Below, one piece after another: positions 1 through 7,234 of a DNA stretch of 9,142 nucleotides. Origin of the DNA: an uncultured Gemmatimonadota bacterium. GTDB taxonomy: Bacteria > Gemmatimonadota > Gemmatimonadetes > Gemmatimonadales > GWC2-71-9. The notes below the pieces were generated by a model. The model had not been told where the DNA came from and ran no database searches. It worked only from the letters and a program-made list of their open reading frames with translations. The stretch covers positions 1 through 9,142 of the forward strand of contig CAMLHP010000086.1 in NCBI GenBank assembly GCA_946479805.1, written 5' to 3'. The translations under genes and the position numbers were made by a program. The stretch's first letter is position 1. Each line of letters starts with the position of its first letter.

Positions 1-512
1 TTCCGGTTACTGAACACGCATATATCCGCCGCAATCTCCAGCGATCGCTGCACGATGTCCCGCGCGCTGCGGTCGGGCCGGTCCAGCTGTGCCCGCGCCG
101 CCGCCAGCGCGAAATTGCCGCCGGAACCTATTGCCACGATCCCGTCGTCGGCCTCGATCAGCTCGCCCCCGCCGCTGAGCAGGAAGCTGTGCTCGGTGTC
201 GGCCGCCACCAGCAGCGCGTCCAGCCTCCTCAGCACCCGGTCGCTCCGCCAGTCCTTGGCCAGTTCCACCGCTGCCCTCGGAAGGTTTCCGGGATAACGC
301 TCCAGCTTCTCCTCGAACTTCTCGAACAGCGTCAGCGCATCGGCCACCGACCCGGCGAAGCCGGCCAGCACCTTGCCGCCCTTGAGCGCCCGGACCTTCA
401 CCGAGGTGGACTTCATCACCGTGTCGTTGATGGTCACCTGGCCGTCGCCACCCAGCGCCAGCTTTCCGTTCTTGCGGACGGCGAGGATGGTGGTGCCTCT
501 GAAAAGTGGCAT
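1..512 (-). CDS. hslV: HslV (ClpQ) ATP-dependent protease peptidase subunit, 3' end cut by window
   Basis: This is the threonine peptidase of the HslUV (ClpQY) cytosolic protease, which degrades unfolded or tagged proteins fed to it by the AAA+ unfoldase HslU. 170 codons are visible, and the family is about 175-180 residues, so only a few C-terminal residues are missing. The protein begins [12 protein letters not shown]. Thr7 should become the catalytic N-terminal Thr after removal of a six-residue propeptide. In mature numbering Asp17 (D23, in GGDGQ) and Lys33 (K39, in VKVR) fall where the E. coli enzyme has them, and the IGSGG motif with the conserved Ser is present. The last residues seen, [12 protein letters not shown], match the family C-terminal region. 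The ATG at 512 is the only start that gives the propeptide, because an in-frame TAA lies a few codons upstream. It sits inside a heptamer repeat and has no Shine-Dalgarno sequence. hslU is expected just beyond the left edge. Confidence 0.96.
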   Translation of the reverse strand, partial: MPLFRGTTILAVRKNGKLALGGDGQVTINDTVMKSTSVKVRALKGGKVLAGFAGSVADALTLFEKFEEKLERYPGNLPRAAVELAKDWRSDRVLRRLDALLVAADTEHSFLLSGGGELIEADDGIVAIGSGGNFALAAARAQLDRPDRSARDIVQRSLEIAADICVFSNR

Positions 513-604
513 AGGGCTTAGGGCTTAGGGCTTAGGGATCAGGGCGTGTTAACTGGGGCTTGGGGCGTAAGGCCATATGCCCTATGCCCTATGCCCTACG
601 CCCG
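511..604. repeat. Inverted heptamer repeat array filling the xerC-hslV gap
   Basis: On the plus strand AGGGCTT occurs three times in a row (513-533), followed by degenerate units (AGGGATC 534-540, AGGGCGT 541-547, GGGGCTT 555-561, GGGGCGT 562-568). ATGCCCT then occurs three times (577-597) and runs into ACGCCC. The second block is the reverse complement of the first apart from about one mismatch per 7 bp, so the arms can fold into a long imperfect hairpin on either strand. The array overlaps the xerC TAG stop (596-598) and the hslV ATG (510-512). It may act as a terminator or mRNA stabiliser between the genes, but no U-tract is present, so any function is inference. Confidence 0.85.
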
Positions 605-1510
605 TGGGTGCGCCTGCTGATAAACCTTCTTCAGCCGCTCCACGCTGGTATGGGTGTACACCTGCGTGGTGCTGAGCGACGCATGGCCCAGCAGCTCCTG
701 CACCGCGCGAAGGTCGGCGCCGGCATCGAGCATGTGGGTGGCGAACGTGTGCCGCAACGAATGAACGTGAGCTCCGTCGGCGGAGATGCCGTCAAACAGC
801 CGGTGCATCGCCCGCTGGATGCTCCGCGCCGCCAGCCGCCTGCCGCGTCGGCTCACGAACACCGCCCGCCGGTCGGCGCCGGGCTTCATTGCCGGCTCTT
901 CCCTCTGCGCGTAGTAGCGCCTGATCGCACGTGAGGCGCGTGATCCAAGCGGCACTATCCGCTCCTTCCGCCCCTTGCCCATTACCCGCACCTGGTCCGA
1001 CAGAAGGTCCACCGAACCCAGGTCGAGTCCGGCCAGTTCGGAAAGTCGCATCCCGGTCGAGTAGAACAGTTCCAGCATCGCGAGGTCCCGCACCGCCTCG
1101 AAGTCGCCGCCTTCGGCCCGCGCCTCGGCCTGGGCGAACAGATCCTCGGTCGCGCCCCGCTCCAGCCAGACGGGCAGGCGCTTCTCCAGCTTCGGCACCT
1201 TGGCGGCGCGCGCAGCGGCGTTGGGAATGTCATGATGCTCGGCGGCCCAGCGATAGAAGCTCCGCACCGCGCTCAGTGCCCGCGCCGCGGACCTCCGCGA
1301 AAGCCCCTTCCGCGAGAGCTCGCCCAGGAATCCACGCACCCCCTGGCGATCCACCGACGCCCAGGCCCACTGGCCGTAATGCCGGCCGCAGAAATCACTG
1401 AACGCCTCGAGGTCCCGGCGATACGCCTTGACCGTGTGCGGGCTCTGCTGCCGCTCCTTCTCCAGATGGAGCAGGAACTCCTGCAGCAGGTCCTCCCGCG
1501 CGTCGCTCAC
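596..1510 (-). CDS. xerC: Tyrosine recombinase XerC
   Basis: XerC/XerD-type site-specific recombinases resolve chromosome dimers at dif near the terminus, working with FtsK. The 304-residue protein has the usual length. An N-terminal SAM-like core-binding domain (about 5-90, with [12 protein letters not shown]) is followed by the catalytic domain. All six catalytic residues are visible: Arg155 (TGMRLSE), Lys179 (GKGRKER), His250 and Arg253 ([12 protein letters not shown]), His276 (LLGHASL) and Tyr285 (TTQVYTH). I chose the GTG at 1510 because it overlaps the trmFO TGA as GTGA, like two other junctions here, with GGAGG four bases upstream. A GTG at 1525 would add five residues. The position between trmFO and hslV matches codV/xerC in Bacillus and favours a housekeeping XerC over a phage or integron integrase. 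XerC versus XerD cannot be fully separated by eye. The TAG stop lies in the heptamer array. Confidence 0.93.
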   Translation of the reverse strand: MSDAREDLLQEFLLHLEKERQQSPHTVKAYRRDLEAFSDFCGRHYGQWAWASVDRQGVRGFLGELSRKGLSRRSAARALSAVRSFYRWAAEHHDIPNAAARAAKVPKLEKRLPVWLERGATEDLFAQAEARAEGGDFEAVRDLAMLELFYSTGMRLSELAGLDLGSVDLLSDQVRVMGKGRKERIVPLGSRASRAIRRYYAQREEPAMKPGADRRAVFVSRRGRRLAARSIQRAMHRLFDGISADGAHVHSLRHTFATHMLDAGADLRAVQELLGHASLSTTQVYTHTSVERLKKVYQQAHPRA

Positions 1511-2835
1511 AGCGCCTCCATCCACTCGGCCATGTCCGCCAGAGCCCGCTCCGCGATCCGTTCGCGCTTCGCCTGCTTGCCCTTCGCCCCTGACCCCTGA
1601 CCCCTGACCCCCGGTCCCCTGGCTGCCGGGCTTTCGATGAGGCCAAAGTTCGCATTCATCGGCTGGAAGTGCTCGGGGTCCGCTTCCTGAAGGTAGCGGT
1701 ACAGCCCTCCCAGCATGGTGGTGGGAGGCGGAACCAGGGCCCGCTCACCCCCGAGCCTCCGCGCCAGGTTGATGCCAGCCAGGAGTCCCGTCCCCAGCGA
1801 CTCGGTGTATCCCTCGACTCCGGTCAGCTGCCCCGCAAAGAACAGTGTGTCGTTGTCCTTCGCTGTGAGCGCGGGACCCAGCGTGGCCGGTGCGTTGAGG
1901 TAGGCGTTGCGGTGGATGCTGCCGTAGCGGAGGAACTCGGCGTCGCCCAGCCCCGGGATCATGCTGAATACCCGCTTCTGCTCCGGGATCCGAAGCCGGG
2001 TCTGGAATCCCACGAGGTTCCACATCTGCCCCGCCCTGTCCTCGCGGCGAAGCTGCACCACAGCGTGCGGCTCGCGCCCTGAGCGCGGGTCGGGAAGCCC
2101 CACCGGCTTCATGGGACCGAAGCGGGGAGTCTCCCGGCCCCGGCGCGCCATCTCCTCGATCGGCATGCACCCCTCGAAGTACGGCACCTCGTCGAATTCA
2201 TGCGCGGTGAACTGGTCCGCCGCCGACAGCGCATCGATGAACTGCTCGTATGCCGCCGCGTCGAACGGACAGTTGAGGTAGTCGTCCCCGCCGCCCTTCC
2301 CGTAACGGGAGAGTGCATAGACCTGCGAACGGTCGAGAGACTCGGCCGAGACTATGGGAGCGATGGCGTCGTAGAATGCTAGTGCCGCCGTGCCCAGCCG
2401 CGCGGTAATGGCGGCTGCGAGCCGGTCGGAAGTGAGGGGACCGGTGGCGATGATCCCCGCGTCGGGCAGCTCGGTGGCCTCCTCGCGCACAAGCGTGATC
2501 CGGGGATGCGATTGGATCCGCTCCTCAACCAGCTTGGCGAAAACCTCGCGGTCCACCGCCAGCGCCGTGCCACCCGGCACTCGCGCCTCGTCAGCGCAGG
2601 GAAGGAGCATGCTGCCCAGAAGACGGAGCTCGGCCTTGAGCAGGCCGTGCGCGGTGGAGGTTTCCACCGACTTGAAGGTGTTGCTGCACACCAGCTCGGC
2701 GAGCCGCCCCGTCTGGTGCGCTGCCGTGCCCGTCACCGGGCGCATCTCGTGCAGCGTCACTTCCACGCCGCGTTCGGCCAGCGCCCACGCGGCCTCGCTC
2801 CCCGCCAGGCCGCCGCCGATGACTGCCGCCTTCAC
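1507..2835 (-). CDS. trmFO: Methylenetetrahydrofolate-tRNA-(uracil-5-)-methyltransferase TrmFO (Gid)
   Basis: TrmFO makes ribothymidine at position 54 of the tRNA T-loop, using 5,10-methylenetetrahydrofolate as carbon donor and FAD/NAD(P)H as reductant. At 442 residues the protein has family length. The N-terminus is a Rossmann FAD-binding loop ([13 protein letters not shown], 5-17). Conserved blocks follow: LAELVCSN with Cys50, [15 protein letters not shown] with Cys223, [47 protein letters not shown] and QPMNANFGL. Cys50 and Cys223 correspond to the two conserved cysteines studied in characterised TrmFO enzymes. The GTG start at 2835 overlaps the topA TGA (GTGA), with a GGAGGAGG Shine-Dalgarno ten bases upstream. 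A longer open frame reaching 3333 lies inside topA and is not used. Oddity: residues about 408-416, between the catalytic body and the C-terminal helix ([10 protein letters not shown]), are encoded by a heptamer repeat and form a Gly-rich linker. Confidence 0.96.
   Translation of the reverse strand: MKAAVIGGGLAGSEAAWALAERGVEVTLHEMRPVTGTAAHQTGRLAELVCSNTFKSVETSTAHGLLKAELRLLGSMLLPCADEARVPGGTALAVDREVFAKLVEERIQSHPRITLVREEATELPDAGIIATGPLTSDRLAAAITARLGTAALAFYDAIAPIVSAESLDRSQVYALSRYGKGGGDDYLNCPFDAAAYEQFIDALSAADQFTAHEFDEVPYFEGCMPIEEMARRGRETPRFGPMKPVGLPDPRSGREPHAVVQLRREDRAGQMWNLVGFQTRLRIPEQKRVFSMIPGLGDAEFLRYGSIHRNAYLNAPATLGPALTAKDNDTLFFAGQLTGVEGYTESLGTGLLAGINLARRLGGERALVPPPTTMLGGLYRYLQEADPEHFQPMNANFGLIESPAARGPGVRGQGSGAKGKQAKRERIAERALADMAEWMEAL
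1587..1613. repeat. CCCCTGA heptamer tandem repeat inside trmFO
   Basis: Three exact CCCCTGA units (1587-1607) are followed by a partial CCCCC unit. Because the unit is 7 bp, successive copies are read in different frames on the minus strand, giving the non-repetitive Gly-rich peptide PGVRGQGSG in TrmFO. The reading frame is preserved through to the normal C-terminal helix. Confidence 0.85.
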
Positions 2836-5345
2836 GCCAGCGACGCCTCCTCCGGCTCGGCCACGAGGATCTTGTTGCCGCACTTCATGCAGGTAAGCGT
2901 CTCGCCGTCGGCCTTGGTCTTCTTCCTTTCCATCCCCTCCCAGCCGCACTCGGGGCAAGTCTCCGCCACTGGCTTGTTCCAGGTGGAGAAGTCGCACTTG
3001 GGGTAGTTCATGCAGCCCCAGAAGCTCTTGCCCCGCTTGGTGCGGCGCTCGGCGAGGTCGCCACCATCCTTGGGACACTTGATGCCCAGCGGAATACTGC
3101 GGGTGCCCTTGCACTCGGGATAGCGGGTGCACGCCAGGAACTCGCCGAACCGCCCGGTCTTGATGACCATGGGCGCCCCGCAGAGGTGGCACTTCTCGTC
3201 GGAAGGACGGTCCGGCACCTTGTCCTTCCGCAGCGACTTCACGTAGTCGCAGGTCTCCTTGTAGTTGACGCATGCGAGGAATGGTCCGAAGCGCCCCGTC
3301 CGAAGCTCGATCCTCGAGCCGCACTTGGGGCACTTCTCCTCGGCCAGCTTGGCCGGATCCAGCCCGTGCGCCTGCGCCACCAGCGAGGTGAGGTCCACCG
3401 CCTCGAGCGACTTCATGAATGGCCCGTAGAAGTCGCGGAGCACCTCCTGCCAGTCCCTGCCCTCGTCCTCGATCTGGTCCAGCTCCTCCTCCATCCGCGA
3501 CGTGAACTCCACGTTGAAGATGTCGGGGAACTCCTTGACCATCATCTGCTCGACCGTCTCGCCCAGGTCGGTGGGATGGAACCGGCGCTGCTCCAGTCTG
3601 GCATACTCGCGGGCGGTGAGCGTCGACACGATGGCGCTGTAGGTGGACGGTCGTCCGATGCCCAGCTTCTCGAGCTCCTTGACCAGGCTCGCCTCCGAGA
3701 ACCGGGGCGGCGGCTCGGTGAAGTGCTGCGACGGCACGATCTCTAGCACCGTCACCTCATCGCCCTTCTTGAGCGGCGGGATGGGCGGGAGGTCGTCCAC
3801 CGACTTCCCTTCCTCTGCCTCGCGGCCCTCGAGGTACACCGCGTGGTAGCCGTCGAACACCAGCACCGAGCCGGTGGCCCGGAACAGGTAGTCGCCCAGC
3901 TCGAAATCAACGATGGTCATGTCGTAGACCGCCGGCATCATCTGCGACGCGACGAACCGCTGCCAGATCAGCTGGTAGAGCCGGAACTGGTCGGGCTCGA
4001 GGAACCGCTCCACCGCTTCCGGCCGCCGGGTCACCTCGGTAGGGCGGATCGCTTCGTGGGCGTCCTGCACCCGGGCATTCTTGCGGGTGCTGTAGGCATT
4101 GGGCGTCTCCGGCAGGTACTCCCTGCTGTATTGCTTCCCGATATAATCCCGGACCGATGCGATGGCCTGGTCCGACACCCGGACCGAGTCGGTTCGCATG
4201 TACGTGATGAGGCCGGTGGGCCCGTCCTCGCCGATGTCCGAGCCTTCATAGAGCGCCTGCGCCGCGCGCATGGTGCGCCGGCTGGAGAAGCCCAGCTTCT
4301 TGGCGGCTTCCTGCTGCAGCGTGCTGGTGGTGAATGGCGCACCGGGACGCTTGCGCCGCTGCTTCTTCTCGACGCTGCTGACGATGAACGGCTTGCCTGA
4401 CACCGCGTCCACCACGGCACGCGCCGCCTTCTCGTTGGGAAGCTCCGGCTTGTGGCCCTTGATCTTGTGAAGCGATGCCTCGAACTGCTGGCCGCCCTTC
4501 TCGCACTCCGCCTCGATGGTCCAGTACTCCTGCGGCTTGAATGCGCGGATCTCGCGCTCGCGCTCCACGATGAGTCTCAGCGCAACGGTCTGGACCCGTC
4601 CGGCCGACAGGCCGGTCTTGATCGTCTTCCAGAGGATGGGGCTCGCCTTGTAGCCCACGATCCGGTCGAGGATGCGGCGGGCCTGCTGGGCATCAACCTT
4701 GTTCTGGTCGATGTCGCCAGGAGCTTTCAGCGCTTCCTGGATCGCGTCCTTGGTGATCTCGTGGAACAGGATCCGTCGGAGCGGGACTTCGTCGTTCAGC
4801 TGGCTGGCCACATGCCATGCGATCGCCTCGCCCTCGCGGTCGGGGTCGGTGGCGAGCAGCACTTCGCGCGCACCCCTGGCCGCCTGCTTGATCTCGGAAA
4901 GGGTCTTGGTCTTGCCCTTTATGGTCACATACTCGGGCGTGAACGTCTCACCCTGGTCGTCGATCTCGACGCCCAGCTTCCGGGTCGGCAGGTCGCGCAA
5001 GTGACCGACGGTGGCCTTCACCGAGTAGCCACGACCCAGGTACTTGCCGATGGTCCGCGCCTTGGTGGGCGACTCGACGATGACGAGCGCGCCGCCGCTG
5101 CGGCCGTTCGTCGTCTCCTTGGCCGCCTTGACCTTCTTCGCCGTCTTGGCCGGCTTCGCAGCCTTGGCGGTCTTGGCCGTCTTGGCCGTCTTGGCCGTCT
5201 TGGCCGTCCTGGCCGTCCTGGCCGTCTTGGCCGTCTTGGCGGGTTTGGCCGTCTTGGCGGGCTTGGCCGTCTTGGTCGCCGAGCCGCCGAGCCGCCGAGT
5301 CGCAGTGGCTGTCGCCTTCGTTGTGGTCTTCTTTTCTCTTGCCAT
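2832..5345 (-). CDS. topA: DNA topoisomerase I (type IA, TopA)
   Basis: TopA relaxes negative supercoils by transient single-strand cleavage. The predicted protein is 837 residues. Residues 1-83 are a low-complexity basic tail of Lys-Thr-Ala repeats. The TOPRIM domain follows (ALVIVESPTKA with Glu91; DPDREGEAIAWH at 167-178 with the metal-binding acidic residues), then LSAGRVQTVALRLI and the active-site tyrosine Tyr382 in GLITYMRTDS. The C-terminus carries four zinc-ribbon-like cysteine clusters (about 672, 719, 757 and 797 onward). The third has CPKDGG and three cysteines, a variant also common in other TopA proteins. I chose the ATG at 5345. An upstream in-frame GTG at 5432 would add 29 residues unlike the family, through a gap holding a terminator-like hairpin. 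The Shine-Dalgarno sequence is weak (GAGGG about 12 bases upstream). The gene ends in a GTGA overlap with trmFO, so topA-trmFO-xerC probably form one operon. Confidence 0.97.
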   Translation of the reverse strand: MAREKKTTTKATATATRRLGGSATKTAKPAKTAKPAKTAKTARTARTAKTAKTAKTAKTAKAAKPAKTAKKVKAAKETTNGRSGGALVIVESPTKARTIGKYLGRGYSVKATVGHLRDLPTRKLGVEIDDQGETFTPEYVTIKGKTKTLSEIKQAARGAREVLLATDPDREGEAIAWHVASQLNDEVPLRRILFHEITKDAIQEALKAPGDIDQNKVDAQQARRILDRIVGYKASPILWKTIKTGLSAGRVQTVALRLIVEREREIRAFKPQEYWTIEAECEKGGQQFEASLHKIKGHKPELPNEKAARAVVDAVSGKPFIVSSVEKKQRRKRPGAPFTTSTLQQEAAKKLGFSSRRTMRAAQALYEGSDIGEDGPTGLITYMRTDSVRVSDQAIASVRDYIGKQYSREYLPETPNAYSTRKNARVQDAHEAIRPTEVTRRPEAVERFLEPDQFRLYQLIWQRFVASQMMPAVYDMTIVDFELGDYLFRATGSVLVFDGYHAVYLEGREAEEGKSVDDLPPIPPLKKGDEVTVLEIVPSQHFTEPPPRFSEASLVKELEKLGIGRPSTYSAIVSTLTAREYARLEQRRFHPTDLGETVEQMMVKEFPDIFNVEFTSRMEEELDQIEDEGRDWQEVLRDFYGPFMKSLEAVDLTSLVAQAHGLDPAKLAEEKCPKCGSRIELRTGRFGPFLACVNYKETCDYVKSLRKDKVPDRPSDEKCHLCGAPMVIKTGRFGEFLACTRYPECKGTRSIPLGIKCPKDGGDLAERRTKRGKSFWGCMNYPKCDFSTWNKPVAETCPECGWEGMERKKTKADGETLTCMKCGNKILVAEPEEASLA
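2846..2853 (-). promoter_or_regulatory. Shine-Dalgarno sequence of trmFO
   Basis: GGAGGAGG on the minus strand, ten bases before the GTG at 2835 and inside the last codons of topA. It supports the GTG start and translational coupling to topA. Confidence 0.7.
5136..5276. repeat. 9-bp tandem array encoding the (Lys-Thr-Ala)n tail of TopA
   Basis: About fifteen copies of a 9-bp unit (AAGACGGCC on the coding strand, with AAGCCGGCC/AGGACGGCC-like variants) encode residues about 24-70 of TopA as KTA, KPA, RTA and KAA tripeptides. The result resembles the Lys/Ala-rich tails of histone H1-like proteins and should be disordered and DNA-binding. The near-identical units suggest recent expansion and likely length variation between strains. 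Confidence 0.9.
5276..5299. repeat. CTCGGCGG octamer repeat in topA (copy 1)
   Basis: On the minus strand, two exact and one near-exact CTCGGCGG units lie directly upstream of the KTA array, encoding the residues RRLGGSA. The plus-strand core GCCGAGCCGCCGAGCCGCCG recurs at 6409-6428 in aroC. Confidence 0.8.
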
Positions 5346-5397
5346 GAAAACAATCTGGCCCTCGCGGGCCGGTGGTGGTACAAGAAATCGGGGTAGC

Positions 5398-5425
5398 AAG
5401 AAAACGCGCTCAGGAAGCGGCGCGC
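5398..5425 (-). terminator. Possible rho-independent terminator after aroK
   Basis: In the 106-bp aroK-topA gap the minus strand reads CGCGC, a 10-base loop, GCGCG (arms at 5420-5424 and 5405-5409, plus a G-U closing pair), then TTTTCTT. The stem is short, so this is a modest candidate. It begins about 27 bases after the aroK stop. I see no clear sigma-70-type promoter for topA in the rest of the gap. Confidence 0.4.
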
Positions 5426-5451
5426 AAGCCACCCATTGCTAACCTATTGTG

Positions 5452-5979
5452 TCACAACGACATACCATCCAAGATCTGGGCCACCGCATCCTCGGGACTC
5501 CCCTCGTTGTCCACCACGAGGTCCGCCTGGAGGTAGAACCCTTCCCGCCGGTCGAGCAGCTCCCCCATTCGCCCCAGGGGATCATTCCCCAGAACCGGCC
5601 GCCCTGCCGTCTGTCCGTCCATCCGTCTATCCGTCTGCCCAGTTATCCGTCCAGCGGCTGTCCCTTCCTTCACTCTGAGATAGATAATGAAAGCAAGTTC
5701 CCGAACCTGCCCCAGCGCCCCCGGAATCGCGGCCCAGCCACCCCCCGGCGCAATCACCGAAACCGGCCCCCGGAGCGCCTGGTCCATGTGCTCCAGCTCC
5801 AGCCTGCGGAACTCGGCCTCCCCGCGCGCCTTCCACAGTTCCGGCACGCTGACCCCCTCGGCCGCCGAGATAGTCTCGTCCAGGTCAACAAACCCGAGGC
5901 CGAGGTGTTCCGCCAACAGCCGGCCCACGGTGCTCTTGCCGCTCGCAGGCAGTCCCACCAGTACCAGGTGCCGCCTCAC
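5452..5979 (-). CDS. aroK: Shikimate kinase
   Basis: This enzyme phosphorylates shikimate at the 3-hydroxyl with ATP, the fifth step of the chorismate pathway. The protein is 175 residues. The P-loop is GLPASGKST (9-17). The shikimate-binding region follows (DLDETI with Asp34, then RGEAEFRRLE with Arg58), then APGGGWA with the Gly79-81 triplet and the lid arginine region RPVL (127-130). The C-terminal RREGFYLQADLVVD contains the adenine/shikimate-side arginines. The GTG start overlaps the aroC stop as GTGA, so the two pathway genes are probably translationally coupled. Oddity: residues about 111-126 (RITGQTDRRMDGQTAG), between the LRVKEGT strand and the lid, are encoded by a tetranucleotide array. 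The array adds about ten or more residues to a segment that is short in most shikimate kinases. Catalytic motifs on both sides are intact, so I expect a functional enzyme. Confidence 0.93.
   Translation of the reverse strand: MRRHLVLVGLPASGKSTVGRLLAEHLGLGFVDLDETISAAEGVSVPELWKARGEAEFRRLELEHMDQALRGPVSVIAPGGGWAAIPGALGQVRELAFIIYLRVKEGTAAGRITGQTDRRMDGQTAGRPVLGNDPLGRMGELLDRREGFYLQADLVVDNEGSPEDAVAQILDGMSL
5607..5654. repeat. CCGT-based tetranucleotide/octamer array inside aroK
   Basis: Twelve consecutive tetramers on the plus strand alternate CCGT with CTGT, CCAT, CTAT, CTGC, TTAT or CCAG, so the higher-order unit is 8 bp (CCGTCTAT-like). The 48-bp length equals 16 codons and keeps the aroK frame. 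Confidence 0.85.
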
Positions 5980-7223
5980 TCCGGATCGCTCTCGCTGGAA
6001 TCAGGAGAGGCATGCTCTGCCTCGCGCCAGCGGGCGCCGAGGCTGGTGAGATAGCCGGCCACGTTGCGCTGCATCTCCCCCAGCGAGTCGCCCCCGAACT
6101 TCTCCAGCATCGCATCTGCCAGCACCAGCGCCACCACCGCTTCGGCGATGACGCCCGCTGCCGGCACCGCCGTCACGTCGGATCTCTCGCTCTGCGCATT
6201 GGCTGGCTCACCGGTGCGGAGGTCGACGGTACGGAGCGGCGACATGAGCGTCGAGATCGGCTTCATTGCGATGCGGCAAACCAGCGGCTCGCCGGTGGTG
6301 ATGCCGCCCTCGAGTCCGCCAGCTCGGTTGGTGGGCCGGCGGAAGCCGCCCCGCCGGTCACCCGCCCCGACCCGCGGGTCCCGCTCGATGGCATCGTGCA
6401 CTTCAGAGCCGAGCCGCCGAGCCGCCGAGACGCCGAGTCCTATCTCCACCGCCTTGATGGCAGGAATTGCCATCAGCATTCCGGCGAGGCGGCCATCCAG
6501 CTTCCGGTCCCAGCTCACGTGGCTTCCCAGTCCCACCGGCAGCCCGCGGGCGACCACTTCGACCTCCCCGCCCAGCGTATCGCCAGCCGACTTGGCAGCG
6601 TCGATCCGCGCCATCATTTCGCGGACCGCATCGTCATCCAGGCACCGCACTGGTGACTGGTCGGACGCAGCATTCAGCGGAGACGGGAGCGGATCGGGCC
6701 GGGTGGCCATCACGCCGCCCAGCGACACTACATGGCTCCCGATTTCGATTCCGAACTCCTCCAAAAGCCGCCGCGCAATCGCGCCCGCGGCGACCCGGGC
6801 CGCTGTTTCGCGCGCGCTGGCGCGCTCGAGGATGTCGCGCGCGTCGATGCGGTCGTACTTGAGCACTCCCGCAAGGTCCGCGTGCCCTGGCCTTGGCCGT
6901 GCCACTCGCCGGCGGCGAATCTCGCCCTGATGGCTGGTGGCCTCGTGGGCCATCACGTCCTCCCAGTTGGCCCAGTCGCGATTGGAAATCAGCAGCGCAA
7001 CGGGCGAGCCCAGCGTCTCGCCGGCGCGCACCCCGGCGAGCCACTCGATTGCGTCGCTCTCGATCTTCATTCGGGCGCCCCTGCCGTGGCCCTGCATCCG
7101 TCGGCCCAGCTCGTGATTGACCGAGGTGGCGTCGAGCGCCAGGCCGGCCGGCAGCCCCTCGACAACGGCCACCAGGCCCCTGCCGTGCGACTCTCCCGCA
7201 GTTGTGAAACGGAGGTGGGTCAT
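5976..7223 (-). CDS. aroC: Chorismate synthase
   Basis: AroC converts 5-enolpyruvylshikimate-3-phosphate to chorismate using reduced FMN, the last common step to the aromatic amino acids. The protein is 415 residues, slightly longer than typical (360-400). Visible signatures are TTAGESHGRGL (7-17), RPRPGHADLAG (109-119), LERASARETAARVAAGA (132-148), EIGLGVSAARRLGSEVHD (260-277), NRAGGLEGGITTGEP, and the C-terminal SDVTAVPAAGVIAEAVVALVLAD, which resembles the Gram-positive/actinobacterial form of the enzyme. The ATG at 7223 is right because the family starts at this residue and GGGAGG lies 11 bases upstream. The open frame upstream to 7289 runs through a hairpin. The gene follows pilQ but is separated from it by that hairpin, and it overlaps aroK by four bases. 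Residues 263-273 are encoded by an octamer repeat also present in topA, without changing the motif length. Confidence 0.97.
   Translation of the reverse strand: MTHLRFTTAGESHGRGLVAVVEGLPAGLALDATSVNHELGRRMQGHGRGARMKIESDAIEWLAGVRAGETLGSPVALLISNRDWANWEDVMAHEATSHQGEIRRRRVARPRPGHADLAGVLKYDRIDARDILERASARETAARVAAGAIARRLLEEFGIEIGSHVVSLGGVMATRPDPLPSPLNAASDQSPVRCLDDDAVREMMARIDAAKSAGDTLGGEVEVVARGLPVGLGSHVSWDRKLDGRLAGMLMAIPAIKAVEIGLGVSAARRLGSEVHDAIERDPRVGAGDRRGGFRRPTNRAGGLEGGITTGEPLVCRIAMKPISTLMSPLRTVDLRTGEPANAQSERSDVTAVPAAGVIAEAVVALVLADAMLEKFGGDSLGEMQRNVAGYLTSLGARWREAEHASPDSSESDPE
6406..6437. repeat. CTCGGCGG octamer repeat in aroC (copy 2)
   Basis: Four octamer units on the minus strand (CTCGGCGT, CTCGGCGG, CTCGGCGG, CTCGGCTC) encode LGVSAARRLGS within the conserved second signature of AroC. 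A 22-bp core (6408-6429) is identical to the topA copy. Confidence 0.75.
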
Positions 7224-7234
7224 GGCGGTCCGTG

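Noticed and set aside
511..604. Repeat array considered as CRISPR or an integration (dif/att) site
   Set aside because: The units are 7 bp with no spacers, and the sequence does not resemble a dif core with XerC/XerD half-sites, although it adjoins xerC.
596..1510. xerC considered as a phage or integron integrase marking a mobile element
   Set aside because: It is embedded in a conserved housekeeping order, with no attachment repeats, tRNA gene or cargo nearby.
2976..3080. Third TopA zinc ribbon has only three cysteines (CPKDGG)
   Set aside because: This variant is common in bacterial TopA proteins, so it is not evidence of decay.
2836..3333. N-terminal extension of the trmFO frame by 166 codons into topA
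   Set aside because: The extension has no FAD-protein similarity and overlaps the TopA zinc ribbons; the Rossmann motif starts at the GTG at 2835, which has a strong Shine-Dalgarno sequence.
4452..5396. Long plus-strand open frame of 314 codons antisense to topA, with Leu-Ala-Val and Leu-Gly-Arg repeats
   Set aside because: It is the shadow of the 9-bp KTA array and of high-GC topA codons; it has no family signature and the opposite strand is unmistakable TopA.
5346..5432. 29-residue N-terminal extension of TopA from a GTG at 5432
   Set aside because: It passes through the terminator-like hairpin and U-tract and resembles no TopA N-terminus; the ATG at 5345 is preferred.
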